Source of the DNA: Martelella sp. AD-3
GTDB taxonomy: Bacteria; Pseudomonadota; Alphaproteobacteria; Rhizobiales; Rhizobiaceae
NCBI RefSeq assembly: GCF_001578105.1
Contig: NZ_CP014275.1
Location: 3,100,001-3,164,000, forward strand
Direction of reading: 5' to 3'
Length of the DNA stretch: 64,000 bases
Shown: positions 44,373 through 53,897 of the stretch, one piece after another
How positions within the stretch are numbered: position 1 is the first letter of the stretch
How the letters are laid out: the number at the start of each line of letters is the position of its first letter
Program-made: the position numbers and the translations under genes
The notes under the pieces: generated by a model
The model's database searches: none
What the model was told of the DNA's origin: nothing
Seen by the model: the letters and a program-made list of their open reading frames with translations, nothing else

Positions 44373-44903
44373 TCATCCCTTGCCGCGGCCGCCGGCCTGT
44401 TCCTTCCTGCGTTTCTCGCTCATCACGCCCGCGCCGAGCCGCATGATCGCCGCGCGCAGCTTTTCCGACTCGATGCCCTGAAGGCGCGCCTCCAGGTCGC
44501 GCGCCTCGGCGGGGGAAAGCTCCGGTGGCCTTCTGCGCCGTCCGCCCGGCGGCTGCACGGGCTTCTGCACCACCTTGATGCGATCGATCGCCGAAAAGCC
44601 GAAAAAGCCGTTGACCCGGTGGACGAGTTCGCCCTGCGCATGGGTCAGGAACAGAACGCGTGCGCCCTCGCAGGCAATCGTCAGGCAACCCGGCCTGAAG
44701 CCCCCATCCTCGCTTTCGGAGGCGCGTCTTGGCCAGGTGATCTTTTCCGGCCGCGAGAAATCGGCATAGGCCTCGCCGGCAATTTCCTCCCATGCGCTCA
44801 GAAGCGCGGTTGAAATGCCGGCGCGGCGCGCAAGGATCGGATCGATGAGGCTGTTGGCCACATCGGCGATCTGGCTGGCGTTTCGCGGGCGGGACGGGCG
44901 CAT
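44373..44903 (-). CDS. DUF721 (DciA-like) protein
   Basis: This 176-aa protein has an N-terminal DUF721 domain (about 10-110), recognisable by LIDPILARRAGISTALLSAWEEIAG and RPGCLTIACEGARVLFLTHAQ. DciA, of the same family, loads the replicative helicase in many bacteria; this shorter alphaproteobacterial form is usually beside mutY, as here. The C-terminal 50 residues are basic and low-complexity. ATG at 44903 is preferred; a TTG at 44912 lies too close to its ribosome site. It is divergent from mutY. Confidence 0.88.
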   Translation of the reverse strand: MRPSRPRNASQIADVANSLIDPILARRAGISTALLSAWEEIAGEAYADFSRPEKITWPRRASESEDGGFRPGCLTIACEGARVLFLTHAQGELVHRVNGFFGFSAIDRIKVVQKPVQPPGGRRRRPPELSPAEARDLEARLQGIESEKLRAAIMRLGAGVMSEKRRKEQAGGRGKG

Positions 44904-45089
44904 GATTTCCAAGCCTTCGCAGGACCGGCCGCTTCATGCGGCAGAAGGTGGAAGGACAATAGAGAATTTGCTCCGCAATGAACAGGGAGAAGCAAAAAAG
45001 CGCAGGCGATTCCGCACCGGGAACTTGCCCGGCATCGGCCTTCCGCGATAAGTCGTGAAAGCCCCGCATGCATCTTGACGTCAGGACCT

Positions 45090-46166
45090 ATGGATCATTT
45101 CGCCCGCAAGCTTCTCGCCTGGTATGACCGCCACCACCGGGACCTGCCCTGGCGCGTCAGCCCCGCCGACAAGGCGGAAGGCGTCGCGCCCGATCCATAC
45201 CATGTCTGGCTTTCCGAGATCATGCTGCAGCAGACCACGGTGCAGGCCGTCCGTCCCTATTTCGACAAGTTCCTTTCGCGCTGGCCGAAGGTCGTCGACC
45301 TTGCCTCAGCCGATACGGACGCCGTGATGGCCGCCTGGGCGGGGCTCGGCTATTACGCCCGCGCACGCAATCTGAAGAAATGCGCCGAAGTGCTGGCGAG
45401 CGACCGTGGCGGGCGGTTCCCCGATACGTTCGACGGCCTGAAGGCGCTGCCCGGCATCGGCGACTACACGGCGGCGGCGATCGCCGCCATCGCCTTCGAC
45501 CGGCCGGAAGCCGTGGTCGACGGCAATGTGGAACGGGTGGTCACGCGGCTTTTCGCAATCGAGACGCCCCTGCCCTCGGCCAAACCGGAAATCCGCGCCC
45601 GCACGAAAGAAATGACGCCGGAAGAACGCCCCGGCGATTTCGCCCAGGCGATGATGGATCTCGGCGCGACGCTGTGCACGCCGAAGCGACCGGCCTGCGT
45701 GCTCTGCCCCCTGCGCGAGGAATGCGCCGCGCTCGCTGGTGACGATCCACAGCGTTTTCCGCTGAAGATGCCAAGGGCCGCCAAGCCGGTGCGCCGGGGA
45801 GCCGCCTTCGTTGCCGAGACCCCGGACCGGCGGATATTGCTGAGAACGCGTGAGACCAAGGGGCTTCTCGGCGGCATGGCCGAGGTGCCGACGACCGGCT
45901 GGACGGCCCGGCTTGACGGCAAGACCGGAGCCGATGCCGCGCCCTTTGCCGCCAAATGGTCCGCGAAGGGCGAGATCGTCCATGTTTTCACCCATTTCGA
46001 ACTCAGACTTGCCGTCTTTCATGCGGAACTTGCCGAACGGGAAGTTTCGAACGGCCGCTGGACGGCGATCGCAGCCCTTGGTGAAGAAGCGCTTCCCAGT
46101 GTAATGAAGAAGGCAATCACGCAGGCTATACCCGATGCATTCAAGGCCAGCAGGGAGATACCATGA
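45090..46166 (+). CDS. mutY: A/G-specific adenine glycosylase MutY
   Basis: This 358-aa DNA repair enzyme removes adenine mispaired with 8-oxoguanine. The catalytic Glu43 lies in SEIMLQQTTVQ, the helix-hairpin-helix is LPGIGDYTAAAI with the catalytic Asp in VVDGNVERV, and the [4Fe-4S] ligands have spacing C-X6-C-X2-C-X5-C in CTPKRPACVLCPLREEC. A C-terminal NUDIX-like domain (about 230-350) recognises the oxidised base. The ATG at 45090 was chosen over an upstream TTG. Its stop overlaps the next ATG (ATGA). Confidence 0.97.
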   Translation: MDHFARKLLAWYDRHHRDLPWRVSPADKAEGVAPDPYHVWLSEIMLQQTTVQAVRPYFDKFLSRWPKVVDLASADTDAVMAAWAGLGYYARARNLKKCAEVLASDRGGRFPDTFDGLKALPGIGDYTAAAIAAIAFDRPEAVVDGNVERVVTRLFAIETPLPSAKPEIRARTKEMTPEERPGDFAQAMMDLGATLCTPKRPACVLCPLREECAALAGDDPQRFPLKMPRAAKPVRRGAAFVAETPDRRILLRTRETKGLLGGMAEVPTTGWTARLDGKTGADAAPFAAKWSAKGEIVHVFTHFELRLAVFHAELAEREVSNGRWTAIAALGEEALPSVMKKAITQAIPDAFKASREIP

Positions 46167-46777
46167 CCACTGAAATCCGCCACATCGTCTACGACATCGG
46201 CCATGTGCTGGTGCATTACGACCCGCTCGTGCCGTTCTCGCGCATCATTCCGGATCCGGAAAAGCGCGCCCGCTTCTTTGCCGAGGTCTGCACCGATGCC
46301 TGGAACCACGAGCAGGACAGGGGTCGCCCCTGGCCCGAGGCCGAGGCCGAAGCGATTGCCCGTCATCCGGAAGAGGCCGAGAATATCCGCGCCTTCCGTG
46401 CCCACTGGGACGAGATGATCCCCTATGCCTACGAGGATTCCGTCGCGCTCTACCAGTCCCTGATCGCCGCCGGCCATGACGTGACGCTTCTGACGAATTT
46501 CGCGCCCGATACGTTCCGCATCTGCCGCACGCGCTATCCGTTTCTGGATGAAGGACGCGGGATCACTGTCTCCGGCGAGGTTGGCATGGTCAAACCCGAC
46601 CGCGACATCTTCGACCGCCATGCCGAAACCTTCGGCATCGCGCCCGAGGCGACCCTGTTCATCGATGACAAGGCCGTCAATGTGGAAGGCGCGAAGACCG
46701 CCGGGTGGAACGCGGTGCGCTTTACCGGCGCTGATGCGCTGAAAGCCGATCTCGCCAGTTTCGGGATTACCGCCTGA
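46163..46777 (+). CDS. HAD-superfamily hydrolase
   Basis: This 204-aa HAD phosphatase-like protein has motif I YDIGHVLVHYDP with the nucleophile Asp11, motif II in LLTNFAPD, a Lys in VGMVKPDRDIF and motif III FIDDKAVNVEGAK. The cap is of the small helical (IA) type. In motif I the residue two after the nucleophile is Gly rather than the general-acid Asp, as in related DxGxV/YihX-like proteins; it may be slow or specialised. It is translationally coupled to mutY. The substrate is unknown. Confidence 0.9.
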   Translation: MTTEIRHIVYDIGHVLVHYDPLVPFSRIIPDPEKRARFFAEVCTDAWNHEQDRGRPWPEAEAEAIARHPEEAENIRAFRAHWDEMIPYAYEDSVALYQSLIAAGHDVTLLTNFAPDTFRICRTRYPFLDEGRGITVSGEVGMVKPDRDIFDRHAETFGIAPEATLFIDDKAVNVEGAKTAGWNAVRFTGADALKADLASFGITA

Positions 46778-46794
46778 AGCCGCCGGAAACGCAA

Positions 46795-46820
46795 CCGGGC
46801 CCGGCGGATGCCAGGCCCGG
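46795..46820. terminator. Hairpin between convergent HAD and ccrM genes
   Basis: CCGGGCC and GGCCCGG form a 7-bp stem 18 bp after the HAD stop codon. Only AAATG follows, so it is a weak terminator at best. Confidence 0.4.
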
Positions 46821-46949
46821 AAATGTGCCGCGTGTCGTTCGGAGGTCGCCAACCGCTACGCCGCTGCAGGGAACAGATCAACCTGTAAACGAAATTCGTA
46901 AACAATCTCTATATATGGTTGATGAAATCCTAATACAGGCTTTGTGAAA

Positions 46950-48080
<1,131 letters not shown>

Positions 48081-48121
48081 TTACTCGCTTAAACAGGTAC
48101 TCAACAACTGGTGACTGTCCG

Positions 48122-48126
48122 GATTC
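48122..48126. promoter_or_regulatory. GANTC site in the ccrM leader
   Basis: GATTC lies 45 bp upstream of the ccrM start codon. GANTC sites near the ccrM promoter are reported to mediate methylation-dependent control in Caulobacter. A near-palindrome TTTGGTTACCAAA lies beside it at about 48135-48147. Confidence 0.5.
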
Positions 48127-48147
48127 TCGCCTGTTTTGGTTACCAAA

Positions 48148-48432
48148 GCGTTGAGGAAGGCTGACAAAGCGAAACTGGCGGGGTCGATCAGCCCCGACCG
48201 AACGCGCCGGCGCGGGCATACCATACCTCGGCGGCACGGCCGCCCCGCCAGACACCCGAAAATCCAGCGAACAGGCTAAACGCCGCGCGTCGGAGATGCA
48301 AAAAAGGCAGCGGCGCGTCCTGTCGCGTCCCGGTGGCGGCGCGGTCGGCCGCCTCGGCACGCTTGTGGGGCTCCGGCGAGCCGGGCAGGAAGCCTGGGGA
48401 ACAGCGGCCGGCCAAGTCCCGAAACGAGCATG
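48148..48432. other. Gap between ccrM leader and gldA-like gene
   Basis: I see no gene, RNA or clear terminator in this stretch. Short open frames here have no ribosome site and no recognisable family. It marks the junction between core DNA and the sulfatase/transport island. Confidence 0.5.
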
Positions 48433-49491
48433 TCACGTAGCGAGGCGCAGAATGGCCCGTTCCAGCGTGGCCGGCGTGACCGCAGAACGGAAATTGCCGA
48501 TATAGGGCGCGCTGTCGCAGGCCGTCTGCGCAATGATGGCGGCATCTTCTCTTGCGGCGCCGAGCGCGGCAAGCGAGGTCGGAAGTCCGACGCCGGAGCA
48601 AAACGCCGTCAGCCTGGCGAGAAGATCCTCCTGCCCCCCTTGCAACACAAGCTGAACGAGAAGGCCGAAGGCCACCTGTTCGCCGTGAAGCCTGCCCGAA
48701 AGCGCCGGAATGGCGGAAAGGCCCCTTGTCAGCGAATGCGCGATCGAAAGCCCGCCATTCTCGAAGGCCAGCCCGCTCATCAGAACGACGGCCTCAACGA
48801 CATCTTCCAGTTCCGGGGTCACGGTATTTGCCTCCACGGCTTTCGCTGCGCCGTGCCCGTGGGCGATCAGGACATCAAAACACGTGTCAGCCAGTCTCTG
48901 GACCAGAAGCGTCTGCCGGCCTCCGAAGAAATTGGCTGCACCTGCCCGCACCGCCTCTTCCACCTCGAACTTCTTTGAAAGCGCATCGCCGAGACCCGCG
49001 ACGAAAAACCGGACCGGAGCATTGGCGATGATCTGCGTGTCGACGATAACCGCTTCGGGGTTCCTCGCCATCATGCGCACCGATTCAATCACGTGGTCCG
49101 CAGTGTAAAGCACGGAAAGGCGGGATGTCGGGCTGTCATTGGACGCGATCGACGGGACGATGACGACCGGGAGGCCGCATATGGCCCCGGCCCCCTTTGC
49201 AACGTCGATTGCTTTCCCGCCGCCCATCCCGATGACGACATCGGCGCCTTTCGACCTGACTTCCGTTGCGACCTTGTCGATCTCCTCCGCGGTGCACTCG
49301 CCCGAAAATTCCGCGAAGCTGACGTCGGACCCCAGCAATGCCGCAATCCGTTCCCGGAACAATCCAAGGACGACGCTATCGGCGACGAGAAGCGGGATCC
49401 TGCCGCTTTGTTCGACAACGGCCGGGAGTTCGTCAAGGGCGCCTGCCCCCTGTACATAAAGATGCGGAGACCCGAATTTGCGCAGTGTCAT
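48433..49491 (-). CDS. Iron-containing alcohol dehydrogenase, glycerol dehydrogenase-like
   Basis: This 352-aa GldA-type polyol dehydrogenase has the NAD motif GMGGGKAIDVAKG, the loop VPSIASNDSPTSRLSVLY, and metal ligands in GLGDALSKKFEVE (Asp), SIAHSLTRGL (His) and RLHGEQVAFG (His). GldA oxidises glycerol to dihydroxyacetone; relatives act on other 1,2-diols or glycerol-1-phosphate. The ATG at 49491 follows GGAGGAG. It is the last gene of an operon with an FGGY kinase and an FAD oxidase. The exact polyol is unknown. Confidence 0.9.
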   Translation of the reverse strand: MTLRKFGSPHLYVQGAGALDELPAVVEQSGRIPLLVADSVVLGLFRERIAALLGSDVSFAEFSGECTAEEIDKVATEVRSKGADVVIGMGGGKAIDVAKGAGAICGLPVVIVPSIASNDSPTSRLSVLYTADHVIESVRMMARNPEAVIVDTQIIANAPVRFFVAGLGDALSKKFEVEEAVRAGAANFFGGRQTLLVQRLADTCFDVLIAHGHGAAKAVEANTVTPELEDVVEAVVLMSGLAFENGGLSIAHSLTRGLSAIPALSGRLHGEQVAFGLLVQLVLQGGQEDLLARLTAFCSGVGLPTSLAALGAAREDAAIIAQTACDSAPYIGNFRSAVTPATLERAILRLAT

Positions 49492-49546
49492 GAGATCGCT
49501 CCTCCCGGAAGGCGTATGGACGTCATGTTGAATGAAAACGCCGGCA

Positions 49547-51082
49547 TCAGCCCGGGGCCAGGCCCCGGAGTTCGGCAAGTCTGTGGTTTATGGGCGCGAG
49601 CGCCTTCTGGATATCGCAATAGGTCCTGAAACCCTCGGCATAATAGGCTGCCCGTGAGGGTTCCGGCATGATCGTATCCCTGACGCCGATCACCTGCGCG
49701 GCGGCATAGGGGTCCGGGAAGGCGCCGATGCCGATCCCGGCGACCAGCGCCGCGCCGAACGAGGCATCGCCATTGCCCGGCAACTCGATCCTGATGTCCA
49801 GCACATCCGCGACGATTTGCGACCACAACCGGCTTTTCGCGCCCCCGCCGATAAGGCGCGCGGCCTTCATGTTCAGGCCGAGCGCGCAAAAGGCGTTCAG
49901 GCAATCCCGCAGAGAATAGGCGACGCCCTCGTAAAGCGCGCGGACCAGAGCCCCGCGCGAATGGTTGAAGCCGAGGCCGACAAAATCGGCCCTCAGGAGC
50001 GGGTCCCAATGCGGGCTGCGCTCGCCGTTGAGATAGGGGTGAAAAAAGAGACCCTCCGCGCCCGCCCGCACGCCGGCCGCTTCCCTGTCCAGATCGCCGA
50101 AGCCACTCCCCTCGCCCCCCGATCGCTGATCGGTCAAAATCCGCCGAAGCCAGGCATGGGCCGAGGCGCATGAATTGGTGCCGGCGATCGTATAATAGGC
50201 ATCGGGGACGATATGCGGATAGTTGATCACGGTTGCCTCGGGCCGGGGGCGGCGCGACAGCAGGCTGACGGTCGCGGCGGTGGCGAGCTTGACGACGCCC
50301 AGCCCCTCCTCGAGCATTCCGGCGCCATAGGTTTCCGCAGCGGTGTCGGAGGCCCCGCAAACAACGGGGGTTCCGGGCTTCAGGCCCGTGAGGGAGGCCG
50401 CCTGCGTGGTCACGCATCCGCAAACGCTGAGCGTCGGCCGGATCGGGGGCAAGGTATGCAGCGGCCAGCCGATCATGTCGCAAAGGTCGGCGGACCAGGA
50501 TTTTCCGTCCGCGCATGCCATCATCGTGCCCACGGCGTCGATCGGGTCCGTCTCCCATGTGCCCGTGAGATTCTTTCTCAGCCAGTCCTTCGCAAGGTAC
50601 AGCCTGGAGACGCGCGTGAACGCATCCGGCTCGTTGCGCTTCAGCCAGAGCATCTGCGGCAATGTCCAGGTCGGATTCACGCTGTTTCCGGCGATGCGAA
50701 GGATATCCGCTCCGGCCTGCCGGCGAAGCTCCTCCGTCTCGGCCCCGGCGCGCTGGTCATTCCAGAGAATGGCGGGGCGTATCACCGTGCCGCCGGCGTC
50801 TTCCAGCACCTGCGTGTGGGCGCCGGCGGTGATCGCGACGCCGCCGATTTCCGCATTTCCGGCCCGGCCCACGATCTCCCGCGTTGTTCTGGCGAGAGCC
50901 TCCATCCATTCGCCCGGGGCCTGTTCGCTCCACCCTGGACGGGGCGACATTGTTCTGATCGGCGCGCTGCTTTCGGCAAGGACGGCGCCATCCAGCCCGA
51001 TCAGGGTCGATTTCAGGGAGCCCGCACCGAGATCGATGCCCAGAAGGCCGAAAGCGGATGCGCCCGGGGAGCGGTCAGCCAT
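49547..51082 (-). CDS. FGGY-family carbohydrate kinase (xylulokinase-like)
   Basis: This 511-aa sugar/polyol kinase has the N-terminal phosphate loop LGIDLGAGSLKSTLIGLDG, a substrate region with WNDQRAGAETEELR, and the C-terminal ATPase motif RLIGGGAKSRLWSQIVADVL. FGGY members phosphorylate xylulose, ribulose, glycerol, erythritol and similar. It resembles xylulokinases more than glycerol kinases, but the substrate is open. The ATG at 51082 overlaps the 3' end of the FAD oxidase gene by 8 bp. The dehydrogenase gene follows after 55 bp. Confidence 0.92.
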   Translation of the reverse strand: MADRSPGASAFGLLGIDLGAGSLKSTLIGLDGAVLAESSAPIRTMSPRPGWSEQAPGEWMEALARTTREIVGRAGNAEIGGVAITAGAHTQVLEDAGGTVIRPAILWNDQRAGAETEELRRQAGADILRIAGNSVNPTWTLPQMLWLKRNEPDAFTRVSRLYLAKDWLRKNLTGTWETDPIDAVGTMMACADGKSWSADLCDMIGWPLHTLPPIRPTLSVCGCVTTQAASLTGLKPGTPVVCGASDTAAETYGAGMLEEGLGVVKLATAATVSLLSRRPRPEATVINYPHIVPDAYYTIAGTNSCASAHAWLRRILTDQRSGGEGSGFGDLDREAAGVRAGAEGLFFHPYLNGERSPHWDPLLRADFVGLGFNHSRGALVRALYEGVAYSLRDCLNAFCALGLNMKAARLIGGGAKSRLWSQIVADVLDIRIELPGNGDASFGAALVAGIGIGAFPDPYAAAQVIGVRDTIMPEPSRAAYYAEGFRTYCDIQKALAPINHRLAELRGLAPG

Positions 51083-52538
51083 GGGGCACACTCACGGCGC
51101 CGTCGGGCGCCTTCATGCCGACCTTCCCCGGATTCATAAGATTGTCGGGGTCAATCGCCGCCTTCAGCGACTGTAACAGCTTCAGGCCTCCGCCGAGTTC
51201 GCGTTCCAGCCACGCATTGCGGAAGATGCCGACGCCGTGATGGTGCGAAATGGTTCCGCCATAGTCCAGCGCCAGCGTTTCGGCGCAATCCCAAAGCCGT
51301 GCGTGAATGCGCATTGCCTCGTCGGAAGGCATTGGCGGCAGGCGCATCGTCATGTATTGGCAGGCGCCCTCGGGATAGATGTGGGACCAGTGGGCGCCGA
51401 AATAGGTCGACGGATATATCTCCTTCACCTTCGCCCTGATCGCCTCGTACAATGACGGCAGAACGGACCATCTGGCGGCGATCTCTATCGTGTCGTTGTA
51501 ATAGCCCTTGGCTTGCCAGACCTGGGAATAGACGAAGAAGCGGTTCTTCTTCCAATGACGGTAAGGCTCATTGTCGGCAATGATCGCGCCATGCCTCCTG
51601 GCGATGGCCAATGCCAGTTCCTCCTCGGCGCCGGCCAGAGGCGCCTGTCCGCAAAAGGCATAGATCGCAAGGATCGGATGATCGTCGAAACCGGACAGGC
51701 CTTCCATCCGCTCGCTGCTCTCCGCCTCGTCGTAAATCCGGGCGATCTGCGGACGGATTTCCGCCTGCATGATCTCCCGGGCGCAATCAAGCGCCGCCGC
51801 CAGCGTCGGAAAAGCAAGGGTCACGCCGCGCTCGACCTCGGGTTTCCTGTAGATCCGCAGTGTAACGGTGTCGACAATTCCAAACCCGCCCTCCCCGCCG
51901 ATCAGGATGTCCGCGACGGAGGGACCGGCCGCGCGCCGCGGCACCGGCCGCACCATGAGAGGCGAACCATCGGGCATGACGGCTGACAGGCCGATCACGA
52001 TATCCTCGATCTTGCCATAGCGGCTCGAGGCCTGACCGCCTCCTCGGCATGCGACCCAGCCCCCGACGGTGGAAATTTCCATGGATTGCGGATAATGGCC
52101 GCAGGTATAGCCCTTCTCGTTGAGCGCCTGCTCGAACGCCGCACCGTTCATGCCGGCCTCGACCGTGACCATGGCATCCTCGGCATCGAAAGACAAAATC
52201 CGGTCGAGACGACGCAGATCAATCGTCATCTCGCGACTTATCGGAATGGCTCCCCCAAGCACGCCGGAACCGTTCCCGAACGGGATGATCTGCACCTTGT
52301 TCTCGAAGGCGAATTTGACGATCTCCGCCAGTTCCGCCCGGGTGCCGGGCCTGACGACGAGGCGCGGCAGCACGCCGGCCAGCCGGCCCTCCCGCGCACA
52401 AAAATTGGCATATGGCAGACGGTCATGGGCGTAGTCCCGACGGGCCGCCTCGTCGGTCAAGACATGCTCCCCCCCGACGATTCGCGCCATCGCCAAGGCA
52501 ATCGCATCCCGTTCATCCCCGCCTAGATTCCTGCTCAT
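51075..52538 (-). CDS. FAD-linked oxidase, alkyl-DHAP-synthase-like
   Basis: This 487-aa PCMH-type FAD protein has FAD-binding segments PFGNGSGVLGGAIP, STVGGWVACRGGGQASSRYG and GGEGGFGIVDTVTLRIY. The C-terminal half resembles alkyl-dihydroxyacetone-phosphate synthase (AGPS): YPEGACQYMTM, and the triple histidine in GTISHHHGVGIFRNAWLE. D-lactate and glycolate dehydrogenases are more distant relatives. The ATG at 52538 follows GGAGGGGGATTT. It starts an operon with the FGGY kinase and GldA-like genes, 52 bp after a strong operator. It could oxidise a polyol or 2-hydroxy acid, or form an ether bond; no data decide. Confidence 0.85.
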   Translation of the reverse strand: MSRNLGGDERDAIALAMARIVGGEHVLTDEAARRDYAHDRLPYANFCAREGRLAGVLPRLVVRPGTRAELAEIVKFAFENKVQIIPFGNGSGVLGGAIPISREMTIDLRRLDRILSFDAEDAMVTVEAGMNGAAFEQALNEKGYTCGHYPQSMEISTVGGWVACRGGGQASSRYGKIEDIVIGLSAVMPDGSPLMVRPVPRRAAGPSVADILIGGEGGFGIVDTVTLRIYRKPEVERGVTLAFPTLAAALDCAREIMQAEIRPQIARIYDEAESSERMEGLSGFDDHPILAIYAFCGQAPLAGAEEELALAIARRHGAIIADNEPYRHWKKNRFFVYSQVWQAKGYYNDTIEIAARWSVLPSLYEAIRAKVKEIYPSTYFGAHWSHIYPEGACQYMTMRLPPMPSDEAMRIHARLWDCAETLALDYGGTISHHHGVGIFRNAWLERELGGGLKLLQSLKAAIDPDNLMNPGKVGMKAPDGAVSVPHG

Positions 52539-52589
52539 AAATCCCCCTCCGCCACCAGCTTCTTCTTGCTGACGGGCCAATATCCTCAC

Positions 52590-52605
52590 GAACAATCGTT
52601 TGTTC
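52590..52605. promoter_or_regulatory. LacI-type operator upstream of the FAD oxidase operon
   Basis: GAACAATCGTTTGTTC is a palindrome with arms GAACAA and TTGTTC around TCGT, typical of LacI-family operators with a central CG. Sixteen of eighteen bases around it recur at 58993 upstream of tctC. The LacI gene at 52706-53755 lies beside it. Confidence 0.75.
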
Positions 52606-52705
52606 AATGCGATACTAGCGACGCCCTCCACTGCTGTCAATCACATCCGGCCGCAACGGCGACAATTTCAGATTGTTTGCGCGAGAAAGACCGTGGGCGC
52701 TGCCT

Positions 52706-53755
52706 TTACGTTGACCGCGCGCCAGCCATCTTGCCGGACGAAAGCGCGCCGGATGCCGGTCCGGTTGACTTCCTCAGCTTGATGTCACCGGGAGGCAAAG
52801 GCGCAACGTCGGCCTGTTCGTCTCCGGAGAGACGCCTGATCAGCAGCGTCGCGGCAATGCGGCCAAGCTCGACCGTCGGCATCGGCACCGTGGTGAGTTC
52901 CGGGGTCAGCAACTCGGCAAAAACATCGTCATGCAGGGATATGACGGACACGTCTTCGGGAATCCGCTTGCCCGCGCCTTGCAGGACTTTCATGGCGCCG
53001 CCGGCCGAAACCAGCGTCGCGGCAAAGACGGCGGTCATATCCTGATCGAGCAGCCGCCGCATCGCCTCCTTCCCGCCTTCCACGGTGTAGCCGGCTTCGG
53101 AAACCAGAGCGGGGTCAAACTCGATGCCCGCTTCTGCCAGCGCCTCCTTGTATCCTTCGATGCGCTGCCGCGCATTCATGCCGCCGGCGCGGCCGCTCAG
53201 ATGGGCTATCCTCCTGTGGCCGAGCGCAATGAGGTGCTGGACGGCGGACTTTGCGGCAGCGCAGCCGTCAAAGATAACGCTTGGCGAAACGCCATCAAGC
53301 GACTTGTTCATCAGGACAACCGGCACATCCGCTTCAAGAAGCTCGGCCTTCAGTTTCGTATCGTCTTCGAAGCTCGCGACCAACAGGCCGTCAACCCTGT
53401 TCATCTGCGACAGGTGGGATACGGATTTGCCGGCCCGGCCAAGCTCCCGGTGAGAAATAATCAGCGAATAGCCGTTCTGCGCACAGACCTCTTCCGCGCC
53501 ATAGATCATCGCAGAGAACACCGGATTTTCGAGCTGGGGAACCACGAGCCCGATCGTCGAGCTCTTCGAAGTTCTCAGTCCGCGCGCAAGCGCGTTGGGC
53601 CGGTATTTGAGCCGGGCGGCGGCATCAAGAACGCGTTTCTTGGTATCATCGCGGACGCGCTGACTCTCATCGCCGCGCAAGATCCTCGACACGGTCGAAA
53701 CATCCACCTGTGCAAGCGCGGCAACATCACCCAGCGTAACCGATCTTTTTGCCAC
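52706..53755 (-). CDS. LacI-family transcriptional regulator
   Basis: This 349-aa regulator has the LacI HTH (VTLGDVAALAQVDVSTVSRILRG, residues about 6-28), the hinge with LKYRPNALARGLRTSKS, and a sugar-binding-like core (about 62-325). I chose the GTG at 53755 (VAKRSVTLGDVA), which gives the standard N-terminus. It is encoded between the tctBA genes and the FAD/kinase/GldA operon. The matching operators before that operon and before tctC make it the likely local repressor. The inducer is probably the imported compound or a product. Confidence 0.92.
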   Translation of the reverse strand: MAKRSVTLGDVAALAQVDVSTVSRILRGDESQRVRDDTKKRVLDAAARLKYRPNALARGLRTSKSSTIGLVVPQLENPVFSAMIYGAEEVCAQNGYSLIISHRELGRAGKSVSHLSQMNRVDGLLVASFEDDTKLKAELLEADVPVVLMNKSLDGVSPSVIFDGCAAAKSAVQHLIALGHRRIAHLSGRAGGMNARQRIEGYKEALAEAGIEFDPALVSEAGYTVEGGKEAMRRLLDQDMTAVFAATLVSAGGAMKVLQGAGKRIPEDVSVISLHDDVFAELLTPELTTVPMPTVELGRIAATLLIRRLSGDEQADVAPLPPGDIKLRKSTGPASGALSSGKMAGARST

Positions 53756-53897
53756 GTTTTCAAGCGCTCCCCTGCAGCAAGACTTACCAGGCAGTATGTT
53801 AGCCGAACCCGGAGAGCGAATTCCAGTATCCGCGATCAAACTTTGTCATTATCGCGGATCGCAGCCTAAAAAAACGCGGCGGCGCGCGTCCTCCCCT

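Noticed and set aside
44344..45069. Long frame overlapping the DUF721 gene
   Set aside because: Same strand but a different frame, Arg/Gly/Ala-rich, without a domain; the DUF721 frame has the family motifs.
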